The translations under genes and the position numbers were made by a program. Positions 1 through 6,458 of a stretch of 37,550 bases of DNA are shown piece after piece. Each line of letters begins with the position of its first letter. The first letter of the stretch is position 1. Source of the DNA: a virus. The stretch covers positions 1-37,550 of the IMG/VR virus record IMGVR_UViG_3300031746_004826; one strand, given 5' to 3'. The notes under the pieces are model-generated. The model was not told the origin of the DNA, did not search any database, and saw only the letters and a list, made by a program, of their open reading frames with translations.

Positions 1-127
1 GAAGAAGCCATATTCTTGAAGAGAGCCCTATCAGCGTCCGTGATTTTTCTCCCAGCAGCACCACCTTTCACAGTGATCTCAGGCCATGGCTGGCCATACC
101 GGTAAATTACGCCATCCAGGGATAGGC
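1..127. repeat. Terminal repeat, left copy (circular closure)
   Basis: Bases 1..127 are identical to 37424..37550. The reading frame of the nuclease/protease gene runs through the join without a break, so this is the overlap of a circular contig, not a duplicated gene end. The unique length is then about 37,423 bp. A 127-base exact overlap is also a common assembler k-mer length, so it shows circular topology (or a circularly permuted genome) but does not reveal packaged ends. Confidence 0.95.
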
Positions 128-1316
128 CGCAGAATGGGCTAGGACAGCGACCCTCAACCAACGCGACGGCCACATGGTTGAAGAGGTACTTCGTTTGCAC
201 AAAATCATAAGCCACGTCGCCAAACTTGCCCGGCGAAGCCTTATCAAAATCAGCAAACCCGACGCTGACCTCACGCATCTCGCCATTTCTTATGCTTGAA
301 AGCAAAACCTTAGAAGAGAACTCCTTAGTGAACCGGAGATCCCCAATAACCGCGGCCTTATCCTCATCAGTTCTGATGTTCACGACTCGGCCACGGATAT
401 CGTCACGATCCATCACGAAATCAGTGACCGGATGCGAATACGCAACAATCCACGCGCCTTCAAGCGTCCAGGCACCAGCCTTCAACTCATCAAAAGGCTT
501 GAAAACATTCCAGATCTTGCCGGAACCGTCTTGGTAGGGGAAAACTCCCTGTCTGCTCAAAACAACGTTTTTGACAAGCAGGTACTCCTCTGTCTCTTCA
601 AGGTTCTTGCCGCTCGCATCAAACTCGACACGAGCAAAACCGATTTTCCTAACTGAATCCGTCATACCATCACCGTGAAATGTTTCACACTCAGTCACAA
701 ACTCGCAACTCTTGCACTGCCACTCCTGGCCAGCACCCACACGAGCCGGCAACGCCCTATCCTGCAAAGCCTGATCCAGACGCTTAGCGCGTTCGAAAAG
801 CAGAAGAAGATTCTCAGGCTCCAGGTGAACTGGAAACTCTTTGACCTCGCCCGACTGCTTGTTAAGGTAAACGATCAGCGCGTCCGAAGTCTTTGTTACC
901 TGCATGTACGCGGTAAGCTGTAACACATGCTCTCGCATCGGCTCAGAAAACTTGGCCAACGAAGCAGCCGTCTTCAACTCGACAACAAGCTTGGCGCCGT
1001 CAACCTCGACCACGAAATCAGGCTCACACAAGAGCACCAAACTTGAATCCGGAACCTTCAGCTTCCGAATCTTCCGAGCCTCAAGCACCGTAACATTCGC
1101 TTGCCGCAGCGCCTCTTCAACGCAGGCCTGCCACAGCAAACCCACACCAAACAAGTTCTCCCGATCAGAACCCAACGCCTTAGCCGGCTGAGTATAACGG
1201 AAATACTGAGCACGAAGACAGAAAGGCAACTCACCCGGGTAATACGTGCCAACCGCGTACTCGCGTTCAGGCGGCAACTGATCCTTCAGGTAAGCAGCAA
1301 TAATCTCGCTGATCAT
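1..1316 (-). CDS. Cas4-like nuclease fused to DUF2213-type prohead protease (N-terminal part; continues at 37423)
   Basis: One open frame starts at ATG 1316, overlaps the portal stop (ATGA), runs to base 1 and across the circular join to 36823, giving about 638 residues. Residues 1-217 form a PD-(D/E)XK nuclease: EPD near 98-100, VELKT near 112-116, and QLTAY near 133-137. C33 together with C201, C204 and C210 matches the four-cysteine Fe-S arrangement of Cas4 and AddB. From residue 218 the protein is DUF2213/prohead-protease-like, with REVSVGF near 348-354 and NHVAV near 380-384 as likely active-site segments. An internal ATG at 665 is preceded by GGTGAT, so the protease may also be made separately. 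The family expectation is maturation cleavage of the capsid scaffold. What the nuclease does there is unknown. Confidence 0.85.
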   Translation of the reverse strand, partial: MISEIIAAYLKDQLPPEREYAVGTYYPGELPFCLRAQYFRYTQPAKALGSDRENLFGVGLLWQACVEEALRQANVTVLEARKIRKLKVPDSSLVLLCEPDFVVEVDGAKLVVELKTAASLAKFSEPMREHVLQLTAYMQVTKTSDALIVYLNKQSGEVKEFPVHLEPENLLLLFERAKRLDQALQDRALPARVGAGQEWQCKSCEFVTECETFHGDGMTDSVRKIGFARVEFDASGKNLEETEEYLLVKNVVLSRQGVFPYQDGSGKIWNVFKPFDELKAGAWTLEGAWIVAYSHPVTDFVMDRDDIRGRVVNIRTDEDKAAVIGDLRFTKEFSSKVLLSSIRNGEMREVSVGFADFDKASPGKFGDVAYDFVQTKYLFNHVAVALVEGRCPSPFCGLSLDGVIYRYGQPWPEITVKGGAAGRKITDADRALFKNMAS

Positions 1317-2698
1317 TGCGGTGGCCCCTGCGGGTTTTGCCCTGCACCCGGCTCCTGCGGTCCCTCTTGTCCAGGCTTAGCTTGAACAGGAGGCTCCGGC
1401 TTACGCAAACCAATAACAACTTCACCAGCCTTATCCGGCAATGCTTCAAGATCCTCTTCAGCACGGACCTCGTCAACCATCTTATACTGCAGCTTCAAGG
1501 CCCGAGCCTGAGCCAACTGCAACTCCACAGAAGCCCGATCCTTCTCGCTAAGTTCGACGCCGCCAGGCCACACAATCTTATAATCGTTGACCCTGCGGAT
1601 CTGGCCCGTCTCCATCAACCGATCAATCAGATCCCAAACGCAAGGCTCAAGCAAAGTCTGCGAACCGCTGATAAACTTGAAATAGTCACTTTGATTCACT
1701 TCCGAGCCTTCCAAACCTCCAGCCTGAGCCCCACGCAACTGCGCCTTAGGAAAACTACTCCCAATCGCAATGCTCTCCAAAATCGGCTCATAGTAAGGCT
1801 CCGGATTTAATGCCTTGCCAGCCAACCCCTTGAACTCGAGCACCGCTTTCTCGTTATGCAGAAAACGTTTGCGAGCATTCAAATCTCTGAACTGCTGACT
1901 ATTCTCAAGCGCATCCAGATCCGCAGTTTTAGCGCCCGTCACGGTTATATCAGGAAAGCCAGAACCGTAACGATAGATCGTCTGGCCAAGACCCCAACGG
2001 ATGTTACGCAAAACAGTTAGATCGTCATAAACAGGCTCAAGAACGCTTACACCCTTATACGGGTGATCTAGCAACCTCGTCGCGCAGTGAATCGCCCTCG
2101 TGTAGTGCAGCCGAACCTGAGCAGCACCTTCACGACGAAGAGTATAAAACTCGGGCAGCCCAAACCGGTCGCTCTCTGGCTTCTTATCCTCGTCTGAGCC
2201 CTGAACCGTGAACTGCAACGTGCAATAGGGCACCAGTTGGCGAATCTCTTTAGGGCTCGTGACAGGAGCAGAAACATCCTTACCACGGTCAACGTAAGTC
2301 ATGGCCACGATGGACCAGCCGAAGAGACGCTCAAAAACCGACATCTGCGTGAGAACAGCCTTCACATTCAAACCGTCAAGAACCTTGCTAACCTCACGAC
2401 TCCACGCCGGATCAGGCGTCTCAGAAACCTCTTCAACCGTGAAACCCTTATCCCAAATGTCATGAGCCACGCCGAAAACAAGACGCCAGGCCACAGGCTC
2501 CCTGCGAACAGAAAAAAGCAGATCCCGCTCATTCAAAGCCATCCCAAAATCAGCCTGCCAACTCGCACCGGCGCCACGAATCCCGTACGTATCCGTGACC
2601 GAATCACGATCCGCGCGCCTAACAGAATCAGAGCCCCGAGACGGTTTAGAACTCACCCTCTTTGCAGAATGCACAACAGACTTGCCCTTAACTGGCAT
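1313..2698 (-). CDS. Portal protein (DUF1073/DUF935-like)
   Basis: A 461-residue protein and the first gene of the late operon. The portal is the dodecameric ring at the capsid vertex through which DNA is packaged and which joins the head to the tail. The family is recognised from length, from the conserved segment SSFPKAQLRGAQAGGLEGSE near residue 315 followed by a D-Y-F pattern typical of DUF1073 portals, and from the position directly before the prohead protease. The C-terminal 40 residues are rich in P, G and Q and look disordered. The ATG at 2698 is the only good start; the stop overlaps the next gene by four bases. TerL lies 15 kb away in a separate block. Confidence 0.85.
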   Translation of the reverse strand: MPVKGKSVVHSAKRVSSKPSRGSDSVRRADRDSVTDTYGIRGAGASWQADFGMALNERDLLFSVRREPVAWRLVFGVAHDIWDKGFTVEEVSETPDPAWSREVSKVLDGLNVKAVLTQMSVFERLFGWSIVAMTYVDRGKDVSAPVTSPKEIRQLVPYCTLQFTVQGSDEDKKPESDRFGLPEFYTLRREGAAQVRLHYTRAIHCATRLLDHPYKGVSVLEPVYDDLTVLRNIRWGLGQTIYRYGSGFPDITVTGAKTADLDALENSQQFRDLNARKRFLHNEKAVLEFKGLAGKALNPEPYYEPILESIAIGSSFPKAQLRGAQAGGLEGSEVNQSDYFKFISGSQTLLEPCVWDLIDRLMETGQIRRVNDYKIVWPGGVELSEKDRASVELQLAQARALKLQYKMVDEVRAEEDLEALPDKAGEVVIGLRKPEPPVQAKPGQEGPQEPGAGQNPQGPPQ

Positions 2699-2741
2699 AA
2701 CAACAGCAAATATAGACGGAAAACGAGAAAAACGATGCTGT

Positions 2742-2761
2742 TAAAGTCTAATAAAGTCTAA
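2742..2761. promoter_or_regulatory. Tandem 10-bp repeat in the divergent promoter of portal and RHH genes
   Basis: TAAAGTCTAA occurs twice back to back, so both copies face the same side of the helix. An AT-rich stretch (TTATTAAATATTAA, about 2768..2781) follows and could be a TATA element. The repeats lie between the late operon (minus) and an RHH gene (plus). RHH dimers usually bind such tandem sites, so this is a candidate operator controlling late transcription. Confidence 0.45.
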
Positions 2762-2812
2762 CAACAATTATTAAATATTAACAAGCCAGAAAGATAGGAA
2801 GCGCGAACTGAG

Positions 2813-2980
2813 ATGCGGAAACACCCAGTCAGCATAAACCTTTCAAAAGTTATTTTGAACCTGATAGATAACGAAGCAAAAAAGGCACAGAGAAAACGAA
2901 GCGACTGGATAGAGCTCCACTTTAAAGAACACTTCAGAGAAGCGGAGCAACCGCAAGAAGTAGCTATGAAACTGGGATAA
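2813..2980 (+). CDS. Ribbon-helix-helix DNA-binding protein (55 aa)
   Basis: A 55-residue ORF starting at ATG 2813. Residues 6-13 (VSINLSKV) form the short beta strand, followed by a helix (ILNLIDNEAKKAQ), a turn with basic residues and the S-D-W that opens the second helix (WIELHFKEHF). This is the CopG/Arc layout, and such proteins are dimeric repressors. A purine run (AGGAAG) lies about 12 bases upstream and an AT-rich promoter-like stretch about 35 bases upstream. It diverges from the portal operon and sits next to a tandem 10-bp repeat, so the likely job is repression of itself and of the late genes. Confidence 0.7.
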   Translation: MRKHPVSINLSKVILNLIDNEAKKAQRKRSDWIELHFKEHFREAEQPQEVAMKLG

Positions 2981-3103
2981 AATGCTCAAGCAGAAGGCCT
3001 GGAAGCCGGAAAACTTCTCCTTTCTCCTTTCTCCCCAACCAGCAACCAGGCCCCAAACCTGAGCCTAGATGGAGGTGAAAACACGCAAAGAAAACTAGCA
3101 TCC

Positions 3104-3514
3104 GTGATTATGCTAATGGCATTGACCGTCGCGCTCGCGTATCCAGCGTTCGCAGCAGAAGCAGAAACCCCGCCTGAAATGCCCGTCGAGGCAATCAACG
3201 CGATATGGTCCGTCGCTATTGCGACACCAGTAGGTTTCTTCATCGCTTTCTTGACCTGTCTCGCAGGATACGCAAGCAAGACACCACCCGAAAAATTCAG
3301 ACTCGACCACTTCCTCTACACAGCGATAATAACGGTGTGTATCGGTGCAATCTTCATGTACTCGGGTCTGCCACAACAGTCGGCAGCTATATTCGTTGTG
3401 ACATGGCTCGGAACAGGCTACATCGCATGGTACATCTGGAAAGGCTCACAGATCTTCGCCACCATAATCACAAAACGATTCCTGCCCACACCCGAAGGCC
3501 CACCAACAACATAA
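3104..3514 (+). CDS. Small membrane protein with signal-like N-terminus
   Basis: About 136 residues. The first 18 residues are hydrophobic and end in AFA-AEAE, which resembles a signal peptide cleavage site. Three more hydrophobic stretches follow near residues 33-56, 70-87 and 92-112, and the C-terminus is short and proline-rich. I do not recognise a family. The start is uncertain: GTG 3104 is the first in-frame start, ATG 3110 is next, yet a perfect GGAGGTGA lies at 3071..3078, too far away, and precedes a nine-codon ORF instead. Possible roles are an envelope-stress, holin-like or superinfection-exclusion protein, none of which the sequence proves. Confidence 0.6.
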   Translation: MIMLMALTVALAYPAFAAEAETPPEMPVEAINAIWSVAIATPVGFFIAFLTCLAGYASKTPPEKFRLDHFLYTAIITVCIGAIFMYSGLPQQSAAIFVVTWLGTGYIAWYIWKGSQIFATIITKRFLPTPEGPPTT

Positions 3515-3519
3515 AAACC

Positions 3520-3534
3520 GTTGCGTTACGCAAC
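3520..3534. repeat. 15-bp palindrome, copy 1 (GTTGCGTTACGCAAC)
   Basis: Perfect 7-bp inverted arms around a single central T, six bases after the stop of the membrane-protein gene and before a pyrimidine-rich tract (CTTCCTTTTCTCCC). The same sequence occurs on the other strand at 34792..34806 downstream of the major capsid gene. It is either a terminator or processing hairpin or a protein-binding site. Confidence 0.7.
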
Positions 3535-3574
3535 ACTTCCTTTTCTCCCTCTATTTCTCCATCAAAAAAGACAG

Positions 3575-3658
3575 TGACAAAAACTTATAAACTAGCGTGT
3601 GCATATACACAAGCAACTAACGCAAGCGCGTTAGCAAAAAAGGAGATCGAGCAAAATG
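3575..3658 (+). promoter_or_regulatory. Promoter and structured leader of the 3656 gene
   Basis: TGACAAAAACTTATAAA (3575..3591) contains the TATA element TTATAAA. An inverted repeat CTAACGC/GCGTTAG with a 4-base loop lies at 3617..3634. The ribosome site and start are GGAGATCGAGCAAAATG at 3642..3658. Promoter and leader closely resemble those of the gene at 15867, which lacks the inverted repeat. Confidence 0.6.
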
Positions 3659-4171
3659 GATATAAACGAAAGCCGGAAGGCAAACAGCGCGGAAGCGCAA
3701 AACCCAAAGGCCCCCGTGGAAACGGATTTTGTAGGCCTAATAAAATATTTGGAAGAAAGAGAAAAGAACCTGGGCAAGTACAGCGATAAACTACGTGAAA
3801 ACTTTGAGAAGGTTTGGGCAAAACTGAACAGCATACTTCCAGCTGATTTTCTGATGCGAGGCAAAGACTTTTTCAGCGAGGAGGAAGAATATTTCGGAGA
3901 AATTAGCTGGCATTTAGAAACGCTCCCGGAGACGGAGAAATGGTACGCAGGCCTATACATCGTGAAAGACTATGGAACAGGCGAAATACAAATCTCGGTT
4001 AAAGATGTAAGTCGTAAACTTTTGAAGGCGCTGGTAAGTAGCGGAGCGCTGATTGAGTTCGTAAAAATCGCGGGAGAGACACTTGCCAAAGCAGAGCAAG
4101 AATACAGCCAAGTCGCAGACGTCGCAGAGAAAATGGCAAAAGCAATCGAGCCAAGCCAAGGAGAGGCTTAA
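3656..4171 (+). CDS. Hypothetical acidic helical protein (171 aa)
   Basis: Starts at ATG 3656 with GGAG 11 bases upstream. The N-terminal 25 residues are polar and probably flexible. Residues 26-65 and 120-165 look helical or coiled-coil, with alternating E, K and A and few prolines. The centre contains an aromatic W-H-L and a WYAGLYIV strand. No cysteines, motifs or membrane segments are visible and I do not recognise the family. It has its own strong promoter shared in design with the 15867 zinc-ribbon gene, which points to early expression. The next gene (zinc ribbon, 4173) follows directly and is probably cotranscribed. Confidence 0.65.
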   Translation: MDINESRKANSAEAQNPKAPVETDFVGLIKYLEEREKNLGKYSDKLRENFEKVWAKLNSILPADFLMRGKDFFSEEEEYFGEISWHLETLPETEKWYAGLYIVKDYGTGEIQISVKDVSRKLLKALVSSGALIEFVKIAGETLAKAEQEYSQVADVAEKMAKAIEPSQGEA

Positions 4172-4172
4172 A

Positions 4173-4301
4173 TTGGCGAGGGAAAGATGCCCGATTTGTG
4201 GCGCATTCTTAACGCCTATAGCGCCAATAGAAGGCAGCCAAACTTACGGCATGGCGAAAAATGATTTTGAATGTAAAAAGTGTAAAGCGGGCGGAAGATG
4301 A
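4173..4301 (+). CDS. Zinc-ribbon mini-protein (42 aa, TTG start)
   Basis: A TTG at 4173 preceded by AAGGAGAGG at optimal distance opens a 42-residue ORF one base after the upstream stop. It carries CPICG near residue 6 and CKKC near residue 35, the two knuckles of a zinc ribbon, with a glycine/proline linker between them. A longer frame exists upstream but lies inside the preceding gene. Such mini-ribbons are common in archaeal viruses as nucleic-acid-binding or transcription-modulating factors; the exact role is unknown. Confidence 0.65.
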   Translation: MARERCPICGAFLTPIAPIEGSQTYGMAKNDFECKKCKAGGR

Positions 4302-4397
4302 CGCCAAGAAGCCGATGAGAAAGGCAACACATAAGCCCCTGAGGATGGCCGTGGAAACCGGCCGAAACCACCTTTTCGTGTGGTCGGGTGTGAAAAC

Positions 4398-4508
4398 ATG
4401 AAAACAAAAATGACAAAAAGAAGCTGGATAAACCCAAAAAAAGCTGCAAGAAAACGAGAACTTAATTTATTTAATACAAAACCACTCCCCGATTGTTTGA
4501 GGGAATAA
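4398..4508 (+). CDS. Possible small basic ORF (36 aa)
   Basis: An ATG at 4398 overlaps the stop of another tiny ORF (28 codons, 4315..4401), and its own stop at 4508 ends three bases before the ATG of the next gene. The peptide is strongly basic (KTKMTKRSW, then KKAARKR). The chain of touching ORFs suggests translational coupling. There is no clear ribosome site and the stretch also contains two hairpins (stems GGCCG/CGGCC at about 4348 and ACCAC/GTGGT at about 4367), so it may instead be a structured leader. Confidence 0.3.
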   Translation: MKTKMTKRSWINPKKAARKRELNLFNTKPLPDCLRE

Positions 4509-4510
4509 AC

Positions 4511-4978
4511 ATGGGACAGCGTCTAACACTAAAGCAAATAGAGCAGCGCCTCAAAGACCTGCCAGCAGACAAAGGCATGCTCATCACGCTCCGCGGAAAA
4601 AGCGGCTTCGAACATGAAGAAGCCTGGATGCAAGCAGACAAACTCGCCAACGGAAAATACTCGGCAACATCCGTCGTCGACGGAGAAAGCGAAGAGTACA
4701 AAGGAAGCCTCACAGGCCTGCTAGCGCTGATAGCGGAATATCGGAGACGACCAAGAAAAACAGCAAAACGGCAAGCGTACATGCAATGTCGACAATGCGG
4801 ACGGAAAGAAAAAGCAGACATAAAAGAGAGCCCACAATCAGCCGCCGAAAGGCTCGGATGGAAAGAAGACACAACGAAAACAAAGAAGGGTATCGTAGAA
4901 GAAACGGTGTGGATCTGCAAAAACTGTCAAAACGAGAAAGGCAGGCACGCGGGTTCAAAACCCACGCGCCAAACCTAA
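4511..4978 (+). CDS. Zinc-finger protein (155 aa)
   Basis: ATG 4511 is preferred to an upstream TTG (4493) because GAGGGA lies seven bases before it. Residues 1-85 form a mixed alpha/beta region with no motif I recognise. CRQCG near residue 92 and CKNC near residue 138 give a split zinc ribbon. The region between them is rich in K and E. An AT-rich TATA-like stretch (TTTATTTAAT) lies about 40 bases upstream. It is the last plus-strand gene before the convergent type IV-B operon and ends in a terminator hairpin. Probably a DNA- or RNA-binding accessory protein. Confidence 0.65.
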   Translation: MGQRLTLKQIEQRLKDLPADKGMLITLRGKSGFEHEEAWMQADKLANGKYSATSVVDGESEEYKGSLTGLLALIAEYRRRPRKTAKRQAYMQCRQCGRKEKADIKESPQSAAERLGWKEDTTKTKKGIVEETVWICKNCQNEKGRHAGSKPTRQT

Positions 4979-4990
4979 CCCCTATTTTTT
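4944..4990 (+). terminator. Hairpin plus T-run terminator at a convergent gene junction
   Basis: GGCACGCGGGTT and AACCCACGCGCC (4944..4970) form a stem with 10 of 12 positions matched around a CAAA loop, overlapping the 3' end of the zinc-finger gene. A run of six T follows at 4985..4990. It separates the plus-strand genes from cysH on the other strand. The hairpin resembles a tRNA T-arm by chance; no tRNA is present. Confidence 0.55.
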
Positions 4991-5056
4991 CATTTCAATC
5001 TCCCATTTTCCGGGTCGAAAGACAGCTACCACTACACGCAAGCGCCTTTTAACATT

Positions 5057-5746
5057 TTACCTGAGATTCCGTTTTTCAGGCAAAAGAAACCCATCCACAT
5101 ACGGCGAACCGTAGTTTTCGAAGCGCATGCTAAAGAAGTTCACGAACCTAGCTTGATCCCAGCCCAGCAGCGGCGCGTACAGGTCGTAGGCCCTCGGATA
5201 CGGCAAACCATGGGATACGATGTAGGCCCACACATCAAGATAGCTCCAGTCAGCAAGAGGGTACGTTTCGCCTCTTCTCGGATGCTTACAAACCGCAGAC
5301 CTCTTGCAGCCCTCCTCCTTCCGCAGGCCCACAAACTGAAAATCCCAGCCCTGCTGTCTTCTGATCCGGTTCAAAACAAGATAGTGAATCATGTGAGCGG
5401 CACGCCACTTCTCAGGATTAACCCTCATGTCCTCAGCGTCCGAGCCCTTCCACGTCTCAACAATCAAGTTTTTTGCTCCAAGGGCCCGGGCGTTAGCGAG
5501 GATCTCCTCCGTGACGTCGCGAGGCATCAGCTGAGGGCCCTGATCCCAATGAAACACCTGAATGTCCGGGTCAATTTGGAGAGCAAGATGCAGCATTACG
5601 GTGCTATCTTTGCCGCCGCTGTACGCGACAACACAGCGATACTTCTCGATGATTGAGCGCATGCTTGCACTTGTCTTCTCAACGAGCTGCTCGTGCTCCC
5701 GCTTCTTGGACCACAAAAGAAACGTCTTACGCCAGCGATCATCCAT
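5057..5746 (-). CDS. cysH: CysH-like PAPS reductase/ATP-pyrophosphatase of a type IV-B locus
   Basis: About 229 residues from ATG 5746, which has GGGAGC upstream and overlaps the csf3 stop by eight bases; the frame stays open to 5770. SGGKDS near residues 43-48 is the PP-loop that binds ATP or an adenylyl group, followed by a Rossmann-like fold. VGLRKEEG and a cluster of C, K, R and H residues follow near 140-155, and PLADWSYLDVWAYI matches the PAPS-reductase C-terminal half. In sulfur metabolism this family reduces PAPS. Here there are no other sulfur genes, and the last position in a csf operon matches the cysH-like gene that marks subtype IV-B, whose function is not known. A nucleotide-modifying role is my inference. 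Confidence 0.85.
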   Translation of the reverse strand: MDDRWRKTFLLWSKKREHEQLVEKTSASMRSIIEKYRCVVAYSGGKDSTVMLHLALQIDPDIQVFHWDQGPQLMPRDVTEEILANARALGAKNLIVETWKGSDAEDMRVNPEKWRAAHMIHYLVLNRIRRQQGWDFQFVGLRKEEGCKRSAVCKHPRRGETYPLADWSYLDVWAYIVSHGLPYPRAYDLYAPLLGWDQARFVNFFSMRFENYGSPYVDGFLLPEKRNLR

Positions 5747-6458
5747 CGACCCTGGCTCCCGGAGGCACACAAGACAAGACGTTGCGCTTATCCCAGTACG
5801 GCGGCTTATACGCCAACATCATGTTCTCAGCAGACCGGAAAAGCACGGAGGGCAGCGGCCGCATAGCAACACAATCCTTAACCAAACTGTAATCCGCTTC
5901 TGTCTCATCGACGCTCACGCTCCGGAACATGCCGTAGCCATAGGCCACCTTCTTTCCCAGCCCAGGCAAATAACTAACGAGCCTAACAACCTCTTTGGCG
6001 TCACCGAAAGCATAGAAAGTCGCTGTCTTCGCAGGCACGTAGGCCATGCGCATCGCGTAGGCCCGGAACAAGCCCCGGCCAACATCAATCCTCTGCTTTT
6101 CTGTCTGGATCAAGTGAGAACGCGACTCATCAAACCGCTTATAAATAGTCGCCGCACTCGCTTCGGACACGTCCAGCTGAGCAACGCTAGCATGATAGAA
6201 TGTGAGAAAATGCTCTCGATCAAAAGTCTTGAAGAGAGGCATAAGGTTTAGTCCTCCACGCGAAACGGAGACAGGCTCCTTGCTCGGCAACGTGTAATAG
6301 TCTTCTCCGCGAACCTCCCGGTTAATCAGGTGCGCTAGGATCCCGTCCAAGGCCAGCCACGGATGCGCAAGCATAATCGGCGTCTGCATGTGAAACGTGA
6401 GCCTGAACGGCCTAAACCGCGCTATGTCTTCGCTGTTAAGATTTTTCCATGTGGTCAA
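5739..6458 (-). CDS. csf3: Csf3 (Cas5-group RAMP), type IV-B
   Basis: About 239 residues. The first beta strand (FRPFRLTFHMQTPIML) begins a ferredoxin-like RAMP fold, and a glycine-rich loop GLGKKVAYGYGMF lies near residues 166-178, as expected for Cas5/Cas7-type RNA-binding subunits. The TTG at 6458 starts inside the last codons of csf2 (23-base overlap) and the end overlaps cysH, so the genes are translationally coupled. Cas5-group subunits cap the 5' end of the guide RNA in class 1 complexes. The assignment rests on the fold pattern plus the gene order between csf2 and cysH. No catalytic histidine of a Cas6-like nuclease is evident. Confidence 0.78.
   Translation of the reverse strand: MTTWKNLNSEDIARFRPFRLTFHMQTPIMLAHPWLALDGILAHLINREVRGEDYYTLPSKEPVSVSRGGLNLMPLFKTFDREHFLTFYHASVAQLDVSEASAATIYKRFDESRSHLIQTEKQRIDVGRGLFRAYAMRMAYVPAKTATFYAFGDAKEVVRLVSYLPGLGKKVAYGYGMFRSVSVDETEADYSLVKDCVAMRPLPSVLFRSAENMMLAYKPPYWDKRNVLSCVPPGARVDG

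Noticed and set aside
4310-4380. Hammerhead-ribozyme or C/D-box RNA look-alike (CGATGAG ... CTGAGG ... GAAACC)
   Set aside because: The fixed core order and flanking stems needed for a hammerhead, and a proper C/D box pair with terminal stem, are not present.
4944-4975. tRNA T-arm-like sequence (GCGGGTTCAAAACCCACGC)
   Set aside because: The arm has a mismatch, position 60 is not a pyrimidine, and no D-arm, anticodon arm or acceptor pairing is present. It reads better as the terminator hairpin at the end of the zinc-finger gene.
5057-5746. Auxiliary metabolic gene for sulfur assimilation
   Set aside because: A CysH call alone would suggest this, but there are no partner sulfur genes and the gene is embedded at the end of a csf operon, which explains it better.
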